From assembly GCF_016862635.1 (NCBI RefSeq), contig NZ_BONI01000045.1, forward strand, positions 1 to 64,000: 64,000 nucleotides of DNA, in the 5' to 3' direction. How positions within the stretch are numbered: the first letter of the stretch is position 1; the number at the start of each line of letters is the position of its first letter. This document shows positions 25,241 to 33,184 of the stretch, one piece after another. This DNA comes from Catellatospora coxensis. Its GTDB lineage: Bacteria > Actinomycetota > Actinomycetes > Mycobacteriales > Micromonosporaceae. A model generated the notes under the pieces. That model worked only from the letters and a program-made list of their open reading frames with translations. It made no database searches and was not told the DNA's origin. A program made the translations under genes and the position numbers.

Positions 25241-25269
25241 ACGGCAGGCCGCACCCGGCGGCTTGCCGT
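25241..25269 (+). other. Intercistronic hairpin between GH172 and GH183 genes
   Basis: A 12-bp stem with one G-U wobble (25241-25252 with 25258-25269, 5-base loop) lies 22 bases after the GH172 stop and 28 before the next start. It could adjust expression of the secreted enzymes relative to GH172. Function is inferred from position only. Confidence 0.4.
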
Positions 25270-25296
25270 GCCCGCGACAGGGAAGGAGAACCGCAC

Positions 25297-26859
25297 ATGC
25301 ACCCGCACAACGGACTCAGATCCATCCCGCGTATCCTCGCCGGCGTCGCCCTGACGCTCGGCACCGTGGCCGCGACCGGCTTCGTCGCCGTCGCGCCCGC
25401 CGCCGCCACCTCCGCGCACACCCCGGCGACCGTCATCCAGAAGATCACCGGCGTCGGCTCGCCGAACAACACCTACGGCCGCTGGAACCTCAAGGCCACC
25501 GACCTCGGCATCCTGTGGGACAACAACGCCGGCCAGACCATGGCCCTGTTCGGCGACACCTTCGGCGACGCCTGGATCGGCCCCGGCGGCGGCGCGTTCG
25601 GCGCCGGCGACCTGAACTGGCGCAGCAACGTGCTGCTGCGCTCCACCGACACCAACCTCGCCGACGGCATGTCGTTCGCCAGCGCCGTCACCGCCGCCGA
25701 CGGGCGGGCCCGGGAGATCCTGCCCGGCCTGCACCAGCCCGACAACACCGGCGAGGTCACCAAGATCCCCACCGCGGGCATCGCCGTCGGCAACCGGCAG
25801 TACGTGTCGTTCATGTCGGTGCGCCACTGGGGCGTGCCCGGCCAGTGGACCACGAACTACGCCAAGCTCGCCTACTCCGACGACAACGGCAACACGTGGT
25901 CCACCACGAACACCCCGGTCTGGAACAACCCGTCGTTCACCGACCAGTTCCAGATGCACGCGTTCGAGCGCCGCGACGGCTACCTGTACGTCTTCGGCAC
26001 CCCGAGCGGCCGCAGCGGCAGCATCCGGCTCGCCCGCGTGCCCGAGGCCCAGATCCTGACCCAGAGCGCCTGGCAGTACTGGAACGGCGGCGCCTGGGTG
26101 ACCAACAACCTCGCCGCCGCCACCCCGATCGTCGGCGCGCCCGCCGCCGAGCTGTCCGTGCGCTACGACGCCTACAGCGGCCGCTGGCTGATGATGTACC
26201 TGTCCGGCGAGGACATCATCCTGCGCACCGCGACCAGCCCCACCGGCCCGTGGAGCGGCGCGCAGACCGTCGCCGGCTCCGCCGACTACCCGGGTCTGTA
26301 CGGCGGCTACATCCACCCGTGGAGCTCCGGCGGCAACATCTACTTCGCGATGTCGCAGTGGGACCCCTACAACGTGTACCTGATGAAGATCCGGATCAAC
26401 ACCGCCGGGCAGATCATCGACCCGAACCTGATGGGCGACCCGAGCTTCGAACGCGGCGCGCTCAACGGCAGCGGCACCGGCGGCTTCTGGGCCTGCAAGG
26501 GCAACTGCGGCCTCGACAACGGCTACTGGGGCTACACCGGCGTACGCAACGGCTACGCCCGCTACAACAGCGGCTGGCACGACCTGCACCAGACCGTGCC
26601 CGTCACCGCGAACACCAACTACCAGCTCAGCGGCTTCCTGCGCACCTCGCCGAACAGCGACAACGGCTTCTTCGGCGTACGCGGCACCAACGACGTCGTC
26701 ATCGCCGAGGCCAACTTCCGCGCCGTCGGGGCGTGGACCCGGTTCACCGTGAACTTCAACAGCGGCTCGCGTACCGCCGTCACCGTATTCGGCGGCGTCT
26801 GGACCGACCACGGCGACATCTGGATCCAGCTCGACGACTTCTCCCTCACCCGCGTCTGA
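25297..26859 (+). CDS. Secreted GH183 (DUF4185) with C-terminal carbohydrate-binding domain
   Basis: A 520-residue exported protein: a Sec-type signal peptide ending VAVAPAAATSA, a DUF4185/GH183 beta-propeller at about residues 45-380, and a C-terminal CBM4/9-like beta-sandwich from about 383 (LMGDPSFERGALNGSGTGGF to WIQLDDFSLTRV). Propeller landmarks match the other copy in this window: WNLKATDLGILWDNNAGQTM then ALFGDTFGD (candidate catalytic Asp69 and Asp87), FMSVRHWGVPGQW and MSQWDPYNVYLMK. ATG 25297 follows GGAAGGAGAA. Unlike the lipoprotein copy, this one should be released and can bind glycan. Endo-D-arabinanase activity is inferred from the family. It is followed 16 bases later by the esterase. 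Confidence 0.88.
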   Translation: MHPHNGLRSIPRILAGVALTLGTVAATGFVAVAPAAATSAHTPATVIQKITGVGSPNNTYGRWNLKATDLGILWDNNAGQTMALFGDTFGDAWIGPGGGAFGAGDLNWRSNVLLRSTDTNLADGMSFASAVTAADGRAREILPGLHQPDNTGEVTKIPTAGIAVGNRQYVSFMSVRHWGVPGQWTTNYAKLAYSDDNGNTWSTTNTPVWNNPSFTDQFQMHAFERRDGYLYVFGTPSGRSGSIRLARVPEAQILTQSAWQYWNGGAWVTNNLAAATPIVGAPAAELSVRYDAYSGRWLMMYLSGEDIILRTATSPTGPWSGAQTVAGSADYPGLYGGYIHPWSSGGNIYFAMSQWDPYNVYLMKIRINTAGQIIDPNLMGDPSFERGALNGSGTGGFWACKGNCGLDNGYWGYTGVRNGYARYNSGWHDLHQTVPVTANTNYQLSGFLRTSPNSDNGFFGVRGTNDVVIAEANFRAVGAWTRFTVNFNSGSRTAVTVFGGVWTDHGDIWIQLDDFSLTRV

Positions 26860-26875
26860 CCCGGCCGGAGCGATC

Positions 26876-27856
26876 ATGGACCAGCACACCTCCCGCACCC
26901 TCAGCCGCCGGCGGCTGCTCACCGGGGCCGCGGCGGCCGGCGTCGCCGCGAGCCTGTTCTCCGGCGCGCCCGCCCAGGCCGCGGGCGACGGTTTCGGCCT
27001 GCGCATCGTCGACCGCAACGAGAACGGCGGACGGCTGCAGTACTACCGCTTCGCCACCGACGCGATCGAGTGGGATCCGGCGGTCAACATCCTGCTTCCG
27101 GACGGTTACCACACCAGCGGCAAGCGATACCCGATCCTGTTCCTGCTGCACGGCGGCGGGGGAGCGGATTTCCGCACCTTCCACCTGCAGGACAACATCG
27201 TCAACCTGACCGCGGGCCGGGAACTGATCGTCGTCATGCCCGACGCGTCCACCGGCTGGTACAGCAACCCGGTCAGCACCCTGGCCGGGCCACGGAACTG
27301 GGAGACCTTCCACATCGGGCAGCTGCTGCCCTGGGTGGAGGCGAACTTCCGCACCTTCGCCGAGTACGACGGCCGCGCCGTGGCGGGCTTCTCCATGGGC
27401 GGCTTCGGGGCGCTGAAGTACACCGCGAAGTACTACGGCCACTTCTGCTCCGTCAGCGCCCACTCCGGCCCGGCCAGCCTGCGCCGCGACTTCGGCCTGG
27501 TGGTGCACTGGGCCAACGCCACCTCCGCCGCGCTCGACCTCGGCGGCGGCACCGTCTACGGCGCGCCGCTGTGGGACGAGGCGCGGGTCAGCGCCGACAA
27601 CCCGATGCAGCGCGTCCCCAGCTACCACAACAAGCGGATCTTCCTGGTGGCCGGCACCTCACCGGACCCGGTCAACTGGTTCGACTCCGCCAACGAGACG
27701 CAGGTCCTGGCCGGGCAGCGCGAGTTCCGCGCCGCGCTCGGCCAGGCCGGCATCCCGCACGAGTGGCACGAGCGTCCCGGCGGCCACTACTTCCGCCACG
27801 ACATGTTCCTGCGCGACCTCGACGGCATGCTCGCCCGCCTGCGCCGCGCCGGCTGA
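26876..27856 (+). CDS. TAT-exported antigen-85-fold esterase
   Basis: A 326-residue alpha/beta hydrolase of the esterase D/antigen 85 group. A twin-arginine signal (LSRRRLLTGAAAAG) predicts folded export. The core has ILFLLHGGGGADFRT (oxyanion region), the nucleophile elbow AGFSMGGFGALKY and a C-terminal WHERPGGHYF that supplies the His. Relatives include feruloyl and S-formylglutathione esterases and the mycolyltransferases of mycobacteria. Placed directly after a secreted endo-D-arabinanase candidate, it may remove ester groups such as mycoloyl or succinyl residues that decorate D-arabinan; that is inference. ATG 26876 lies 16 bases after the GH183 stop, and the operon ends at a strong hairpin. 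Confidence 0.88.
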   Translation: MDQHTSRTLSRRRLLTGAAAAGVAASLFSGAPAQAAGDGFGLRIVDRNENGGRLQYYRFATDAIEWDPAVNILLPDGYHTSGKRYPILFLLHGGGGADFRTFHLQDNIVNLTAGRELIVVMPDASTGWYSNPVSTLAGPRNWETFHIGQLLPWVEANFRTFAEYDGRAVAGFSMGGFGALKYTAKYYGHFCSVSAHSGPASLRRDFGLVVHWANATSAALDLGGGTVYGAPLWDEARVSADNPMQRVPSYHNKRIFLVAGTSPDPVNWFDSANETQVLAGQREFRAALGQAGIPHEWHERPGGHYFRHDMFLRDLDGMLARLRRAG

Positions 27857-27859
27857 ACC

Positions 27860-27903
27860 CGAACCCGGCAGGCACCGACCTCACGCGGTGCCTGCCGGGT
27901 TCG
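27860..27903. terminator. Strong bidirectional terminator ending the arabinan locus
   Basis: An 18-bp perfect stem (27860-27877 with 27886-27903, 8-base loop) starts four bases past the esterase stop and lies just beyond the convergent DinB gene end. It is among the strongest hairpins in the window and marks the right boundary of the locus. Confidence 0.8.
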
Positions 27904-27917
27904 CCCCCGTTCCGCCT

Positions 27918-28472
27918 TCACTGCGGCGGGTCCTCGCCGGTCAGGCCGTCGACGGCCTCGCGGAGCAGGTCAGCGTGTCCGACGTGGCGGGCGTACTCGT
28001 CATGCAGGTCCACGACGATGCGGCGCAGGTTCGGCCGTGTGCCGTCGGCCGCCGCCGTGTACTTGGCGGGCTGATCGAGCCCCCCGTCGGGCAGGGCCTT
28101 GCCCAACGCCGCCCGCGAGCGGTCGACCGCACCTTGCCACAGTGCGTACAGCTCGGCGGGCGTGTCGCCGGCCGCGCTGTGCCAGACCCAGGCCGGGTCG
28201 GCCGCCTCCGGCACGTTCAGCGGCGGGCCGGGGGCCTCGCCGGTGAAGTCGATCGTGTAACGCTCCTCGACCGCCGCCATGTGTTTGAGCAGGCCGGCGA
28301 GGGTCAGCGTGGACGGCGGCTGGGTGCGGTTCAGGCCCGCCGCGTCCAGCCCGCCGCACTTCCAGGCGAACGTGGCACGCGAGCGGTCGAGGGCGAACAG
28401 CAGCATCTCGACCTCGCCGGCCGTCATGGACGGCTCGCTGATCGTCGTGTCGAGGACGATGTCGTCAGTCAT
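27918..28472 (-). CDS. DinB/DUF664-family protein
   Basis: A 184-residue protein of the DinB four-helix-bundle superfamily, DUF664 type. Helix 1 begins AGEVEMLLFALDRSRATFAW, LLKHMAAVEERY gives the first metal-ligand His, and VDLHDEYARHVGHADLLREA gives the C-terminal His pair. Family members include mycothiol- and bacillithiol-dependent transferases, so a thiol-dependent detoxification role is possible. ATG 28472 is favoured because a TAGCCT -10 box ends seven bases upstream, a leaderless layout. Divergent from the WYL regulator, which may control it. Confidence 0.85.
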   Translation of the reverse strand: MTDDIVLDTTISEPSMTAGEVEMLLFALDRSRATFAWKCGGLDAAGLNRTQPPSTLTLAGLLKHMAAVEERYTIDFTGEAPGPPLNVPEAADPAWVWHSAAGDTPAELYALWQGAVDRSRAALGKALPDGGLDQPAKYTAAADGTRPNLRRIVVDLHDEYARHVGHADLLREAVDGLTGEDPPQ

Positions 28473-28563
28473 GGCGAGAAGGCTAGATTCAGTTCCGGAC
28501 GTTTTGCTTCCGGAACCGGCGAAGCGGCCGCGAGGGCGCGGCATCGCGCAGGAAGGACGGCAT

Positions 28564-29550
28564 GTGACACCCGAGGCGAGTCCCACCGCACGGGCGCTGA
28601 TGGCGCTGGAACTCGTCCAGGCCAGTCCCGGCATCACCGCCGACCGGCTCGCCGACAAGCTGGGCGTGTCCGAGCGGGCGGCCCGGCGCTACGTCGGCAT
28701 CCTGCGCGAGGCGGGTATCCCGATCGAGTCCGTGCGCGGCCCGTACGGCGGCTACCGGGTGGGCCGCGGGCTGCGCCTGCCGCCGCTGGTGTTCAGCGCG
28801 ACCGAAGCGCTCGGCCTGGTCATGGCGGTCCTCGACGGCCACCACGACGCCGGGGACCCGACCAGCGCCGTCGGCAGCGCGCTCGGCAAGATCGTGCGGG
28901 CGCTGCCGGAACCGGTGGCCGCCCAGGCCGAGGCGGTCCGCCGGGCCACCGCGCCGGCGCCCGACCGCGGCGCCGCCCGGCCCGACCCGCAGACCACCAC
29001 GGAACTCGTGCGCGCGAGTTCGGAGCACCGCCGTGTGCGCCTGCGCTACCGGTCCGAGGCCGGCGTGGAGCGGGACCTCGACGTCGACCCGTGGGCGGTC
29101 GTCGTGCGGCACAGCCGCTGGTACCTGCTGTGCTGGTCGCACACCTCCGACGGCCGCCGCGCGTACCGCATCGACCGGGTACGCGGTCTCGACCTGCTCG
29201 CCGAGACCTTCGTCCCACCGGCCGACCTCGACCCGGTCGCCACGCTGGAGGAACATCTCGCGGTCGGCTGGGATTACTCCGTCGAGGTGATCATCGAGGC
29301 GCCGCTGGACACCGTCGCCCGCCACGTGTCACGCAACCTCGGCCGCCTCGAACCGGCCGACGCCGACACCTGCCGCCTGACCGGCACGACCAGCAACCCC
29401 TGGTGGTACGCCGAACAGCTCACCGCCCTGCCGGTCGCGTTCCGCATCCTCGGCGGCCCGGAGATCCGCCACACCGCACAGGCGCTCGGCCGACGGCTGC
29501 TCGCCGCGGTCGAGGACACGCCCACCGACGCAGCCCCGCCCTCGGGCTAG
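28564..29550 (+). CDS. WYL-domain transcriptional regulator (YafY-like)
   Basis: A 328-residue regulator. The N-terminal winged helix-turn-helix (ITADRLADKLGVSERAARRY) is followed by PIESVRGPYGGYRVG, the usual wing, then a WYL domain (RVRLRYRSEAGVERDLDVDP, RHSRWYLLCW, RAYRIDRVRGL) and a WCX-type C-terminus. GTG 28564 follows GGAAGGACGG; an overlapping ATG two bases earlier is out of frame and stops at once. WYL domains bind ligands or nucleic acid. The divergent DinB gene is the natural first target. Confidence 0.9.
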   Translation: MTPEASPTARALMALELVQASPGITADRLADKLGVSERAARRYVGILREAGIPIESVRGPYGGYRVGRGLRLPPLVFSATEALGLVMAVLDGHHDAGDPTSAVGSALGKIVRALPEPVAAQAEAVRRATAPAPDRGAARPDPQTTTELVRASSEHRRVRLRYRSEAGVERDLDVDPWAVVVRHSRWYLLCWSHTSDGRRAYRIDRVRGLDLLAETFVPPADLDPVATLEEHLAVGWDYSVEVIIEAPLDTVARHVSRNLGRLEPADADTCRLTGTTSNPWWYAEQLTALPVAFRILGGPEIRHTAQALGRRLLAAVEDTPTDAAPPSG

Positions 29551-29619
29551 GCGAGACCTCTTGACCTGGCCAGCCGGGTTTTACGCGAATTCGGGACGCC
29601 CGCTGCTCGCTTTCCGCGA

Positions 29620-31893
29620 TCAGCCCAGGTCGGCCAGGGTCTGGCGGGCCTGCGCCAGGTAGCCCATGTCGAGCGTATTTCCGGGGGCTACGTTCGCTTC
29701 GAGCAGCTCTACGCCGCGGGCGAGGTCGGTTCGGGCCTGGGCGGTGTGGTCGAGGGCGGCGCGAGCTCTACCCATGGCGATGTGAATGCGGCCCAGATCT
29801 TCGGGTTGCTTGATTTCGGTGACCAACGGGAGCGCCAGCGTACCCGTGTGCAGGCACTCGGCCCACTGTTCCAGGGCGCAGTGGGCAATGGTCATGGCGG
29901 TCAGCGCACGCGATCGGGTGATGAGAGCCTGGCGCGGCGGCACTGGCCGGCGATCCACCTCGACCAGCGTCTGCCGGCAGGTGTCGATGGCCTCATCGTA
30001 ACGGTCCGCCATCTGGAGGGTGTATGCGTATGCCACCGACTGCCACAGGTACCCGATGTGGTTTCCGGCTCGGTCGCTCAGCTGGTATGCCTCGCGGTGG
30101 GCCCGCAACGCGTCGTCGAGCCGGCCCAGGTTCCGCCACGCCGTGGCGGCGAACTGCATCGCCAGCCCCTGTGCCTGGAGGTTGCCGACCTCTTCGGCCA
30201 ACCGGTATCCCTGCATCGCGACTTCGGCGGACTCACCGGCCCGGCCACCGCACGCCATCAGCGCCCACGCGTAGTTGTTGATGTGCCCCACCAGCTGCCA
30301 TCGGTCGGGCAGGGCCGCCGCCGCGGTACTGGACAACTTCAACACCTCGATCCAGCCCGACCATGGGCGGGTTTCATCGGAGTAGTAGCCCATCGCCCGG
30401 ACGGCATCGACGACGAGTTGGTGGCTGCCCTGCGCGGCGGCGACGCGCAGCGCCTGCAGCCAGTTGTCGGTCTCGGCCCGCAGCCAGGCGCCGGCCTCCT
30501 CCAAGCTGGTCAGCGGCACCAGCCCGGCCCAGCCGTCGGGCAGCGCGGCGTAGTCCGGGTCGTACCACCGGCCGGCGACGATCGCGGTCTCCAGCAGCCA
30601 GGTCGTCATACGTTCGATCGCGGCGTCCCGGGTCTCGGGTGATTCGTCGGTCCGCAGTCGCTCATCGGCGAACAGGCGGATCAGATCGTGGAACCGGTAC
30701 CGGTCGACGCCCTCAGGTTGCAGCAGTCCGAACTCGACCAGCTCGTCGAGGTGGTCCTCGGCGTCGGCCGGCGTGGTCTCGGTGAGCACCGCCGCCAGCG
30801 GCGCGGCGAAATCGGCGCCCGGCACGTGGGCGAGGCGGCGAAACAACGTGGCGGCCGGTGCGGGCAGCTGGGCGTAGGACAGGGCGAACGCGGTTCCGAC
30901 CCCGGTGTCGCCTGCCGCCAGCGCGGCGAGCCTGCGGTCGGCGCCGGCGAGCCGCGCGATCATGTTCTCGACGGTCCATTGCGGACGTCCGGCCAGCCGG
31001 GTCCCGGCGATCCGCAGCGCCAACGGCAGGTGCCCACACAGCCGTGACAACGTCTGCACCTGGTCGGCCACGGCCGGATCCGCGGCCTGCGCGGCGATCG
31101 CGCTCAGCAGGCCGGCGGACTCGAACCCGGCCAGCAGCGGCAGCTCGATCCGCAGGACACCCTCCAGGCCGCCGAGCGCTCGCCGGCTCGTCACGATGAC
31201 CAGGCACCGTCCACCGGCGGGCAGCAGCGGCCGGACCTGGTCCTCGGACCTGGCGTTGTCGAGCACCAGCAGGCATCGCCTGTCGCGCAGCAGCGTGCGC
31301 AGTTGCGCGGAGCGGTCATCGTCGCCGGTGGCGATCCGGCCCGCGCTGACGTCGAGTGCGCGCAACAGGCGCAGCAGCACCTCGCCGACCGCGACCGGCG
31401 ACGGATCGACGCCTCGCAGGTCGACGTACAGACGCCCGTCGGGAAAGCTGTCACCCAGCTCCTCGGCAGCCCGCACTGCGAACGCCGTCTTGCCCAGACC
31501 CGGCTGCCCGTGCACCACGACCACCGGCGGCGGCCCGTCGCCACTCGACGCCAGCTTCGCGGCTTTGCGGACGATGGCGAGTTCCTCGGCCCGGCCGACG
31601 AAGTCGGTGACCCCACGGGGCAGGTCACCCAGCCGGGGCCGACCGGCGGCGCTGGGAGAACGGGCCTGCTCCGCCGCCGCCATCAAGACGGCGCGGTCGT
31701 CACCGGTCACGCGCAGACCGTCGGCGAGGGCGGCGAGGGTGCGGGCCTGCGGCGCCCGGCTGTACCCGCGTTCCATGTCCGAGATGGCCCGGGAACTGAC
31801 CCCCGACGCCTCGGCGAGTTGCTCCATGGTCAACCCAGCGGACCGGCGCAGGGCCCGCAGTCGGTCGCCGAACAATGACCTCGGGCCCGTCAC
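29620..31893 (-). CDS. HTH-NB-ARC-TPR (STAND-type) regulator
   Basis: A 757-residue signal-transduction protein. Residues 8-62 form an XRE-type helix-turn-helix (LRRSAGLTMEQLAEASGVSS). An NB-ARC ATPase follows, with Walker A VVHGQPGLGKTAFA near residue 128 and Walker B CLLVLDNARS. A winged-helix region (YRFHDLIRLFADER) and C-terminal TPR-like repeats complete the STAND layout. These proteins act as ligand-gated switches in actinobacteria, often for secondary metabolism or development. The GTG at 31893 is preceded by TATGAT with a six-base gap, indicating a leaderless transcript. The target genes are unknown. Confidence 0.9.
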   Translation of the reverse strand: MTGPRSLFGDRLRALRRSAGLTMEQLAEASGVSSRAISDMERGYSRAPQARTLAALADGLRVTGDDRAVLMAAAEQARSPSAAGRPRLGDLPRGVTDFVGRAEELAIVRKAAKLASSGDGPPPVVVVHGQPGLGKTAFAVRAAEELGDSFPDGRLYVDLRGVDPSPVAVGEVLLRLLRALDVSAGRIATGDDDRSAQLRTLLRDRRCLLVLDNARSEDQVRPLLPAGGRCLVIVTSRRALGGLEGVLRIELPLLAGFESAGLLSAIAAQAADPAVADQVQTLSRLCGHLPLALRIAGTRLAGRPQWTVENMIARLAGADRRLAALAAGDTGVGTAFALSYAQLPAPAATLFRRLAHVPGADFAAPLAAVLTETTPADAEDHLDELVEFGLLQPEGVDRYRFHDLIRLFADERLRTDESPETRDAAIERMTTWLLETAIVAGRWYDPDYAALPDGWAGLVPLTSLEEAGAWLRAETDNWLQALRVAAAQGSHQLVVDAVRAMGYYSDETRPWSGWIEVLKLSSTAAAALPDRWQLVGHINNYAWALMACGGRAGESAEVAMQGYRLAEEVGNLQAQGLAMQFAATAWRNLGRLDDALRAHREAYQLSDRAGNHIGYLWQSVAYAYTLQMADRYDEAIDTCRQTLVEVDRRPVPPRQALITRSRALTAMTIAHCALEQWAECLHTGTLALPLVTEIKQPEDLGRIHIAMGRARAALDHTAQARTDLARGVELLEANVAPGNTLDMGYLAQARQTLADLG

Positions 31894-32060
31894 CCGAACA
31901 TCATAAGCGCGCGAGCCCGGAATCGATCTTCAACCCGACACCCACAGCATGATGCCTGATCGTCCGATAGATGGCATCGGGAGTCGGGTGATCTGTCGAA
32001 CTGCCGTCTCGCGTTCGGCTCCGATCTGGCGTCCACGGAGGGCGACGGATCAGCTGAGCA

Positions 32061-32993
32061 CTAGCGCGCCGATGTCGCCTCGGTGAACGTCTCGCGCAGC
32101 GCGGTGTCCAACGACCGGCCGGACACGGGTTCGATGAACAGGCGGGCGAGCAGCAGGCCGGAGAAGTGGGCCGGGTTGATGCCCGACTCCTTGCCGCCGA
32201 GGGACTGCAGCGCGCCGCCGGAGCGCAGGGCGGCCCGCACCAAGCCGGCGGGCAGGCGGCGGACGCGGCGGCCCCGGCCGACCGCCTCGGCGATCCGGGA
32301 GATCATGTCGTGCCAGGTGAGGTTCTCGTCGGCGACCGGGATGTCCTCGCCGCTGGCCTGTTCCAGCGCGTCGGCCGCGACCTCGGCCACGTGGCGCGCC
32401 GAGGTCGCGGCGGTCCCGCCGATCGGCGCGGCCAGCGGCGCGCGCGACCTGGCCCAGCCGTCGAGCGGACCGGCCCAGTTCGGCAGGCGGTCACCGGCCC
32501 GGCCGAAGACGAACGGCAGCTCCAGCACCGCGACCGGCAGGGACGGCCCGGCGGCCGCCCGCCCCTCGCGGGCCTGCTCCACCCGGCTGCGGATGTAGGT
32601 GTGGCGCTCGGTCAGCCGCCACTGCGGGTGCAACCGGTCGAAATAGGTGTAGTACGAGCCCATGACGACGCCTCGGGTGAGTCCCTCCGCACGGGCGGCC
32701 ATGAACAGGCGTACCACCGGATCGACCATGTCCCGGCGGAACGCCGGATGGATCGGCTTGCGCAGTGGCCGCTGCTCGTCCGTGCGGGCCGCGTACACCA
32801 CGCCGTCGTGCCCGGCCAGCAGCGGCCGCAGGTCCTCGACCTGCGCCGACCCGGCATCGAGGACATGGTCGACGTCCCCCGACCGCGCCACCGTGGTCAC
32901 GGCATGGCCGCGCTCGCCCAGCACCTCCACCACATGCGCGCCGATCAGGCCGGTGCCACCCACCACGAGAATTCTCACGATCGCATCGTCCAC
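32061..32993 (-). CDS. NAD-dependent epimerase/dehydratase-like SDR protein
   Basis: A 310-residue extended-SDR protein. The dinucleotide site RILVVGGTGLIGAHVVEVLG is at the N-terminus, DGVVYAARTDEQRP and VVMGSYYTYFDRL follow, and VLELPFVFGRAGDRLPNW is a typical substrate-side strand. The catalytic Tyr-x-x-x-Lys is not clear, so it may be an atypical SDR used for binding or a diverged oxidoreductase. GTG 32993 is used; a GTG five codons later (VRILVV) is an alternative. Upstream (31894-32060) I see only an imperfect inverted repeat and no gene. Confidence 0.78.
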   Translation of the reverse strand: MDDAIVRILVVGGTGLIGAHVVEVLGERGHAVTTVARSGDVDHVLDAGSAQVEDLRPLLAGHDGVVYAARTDEQRPLRKPIHPAFRRDMVDPVVRLFMAARAEGLTRGVVMGSYYTYFDRLHPQWRLTERHTYIRSRVEQAREGRAAAGPSLPVAVLELPFVFGRAGDRLPNWAGPLDGWARSRAPLAAPIGGTAATSARHVAEVAADALEQASGEDIPVADENLTWHDMISRIAEAVGRGRRVRRLPAGLVRAALRSGGALQSLGGKESGINPAHFSGLLLARLFIEPVSGRSLDTALRETFTEATSAR

Positions 32994-33035
32994 GTTGGAT
33001 CGGGCTGGAACAAACCGTGAGATCAGCGGGCCGGT

Positions 33036-33131
33036 TCACATGACGTGGCCGGTGCGGGCGGCGAGGGCGTAGTCGCGCGGCTCCTGCGGCTCGTCGAACA
33101 GGTACGCCGGCCAGGCGTCGAAGCCGTTCAC
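33036..33131 (-). CDS. 31-codon small ORF or gene remnant
   Basis: GTG at 33131 opens a 31-codon frame (VNGFDAWPAYLFDEPQEPRD, then YALAARTGHVM) with normal GC-rich third positions. TTCAAT lies seven bases upstream as a possible leaderless -10. The amino-acid composition looks natural rather than like a shadow frame, and no other gene covers 32994-33184. It could be a true small protein or the tail of a decayed gene. Family not recognised. Confidence 0.3.
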   Translation of the reverse strand: MNGFDAWPAYLFDEPQEPRDYALAARTGHVM

Positions 33132-33184
33132 GGTCCTGATTGAACCGATCCGGGGCGGGCCTGTCGAGCCGTTTCGGCTTTCGG

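Noticed and set aside
31920-31933. AATCGATCTTC sequence resembling the GAAATCGATTTC operator
   Set aside because: Only the central ATCGAT is shared and the arms are not symmetric. It lies behind a regulator gene unrelated to the sugar locus.
31933-31985. Composite inverted repeat between the STAND regulator and epimerase genes
   Set aside because: The arms (ACCCGAC/GTCGGGT and GATGCC/GGCATC) are short and separated by bulges, too weak to call a terminator or operator.
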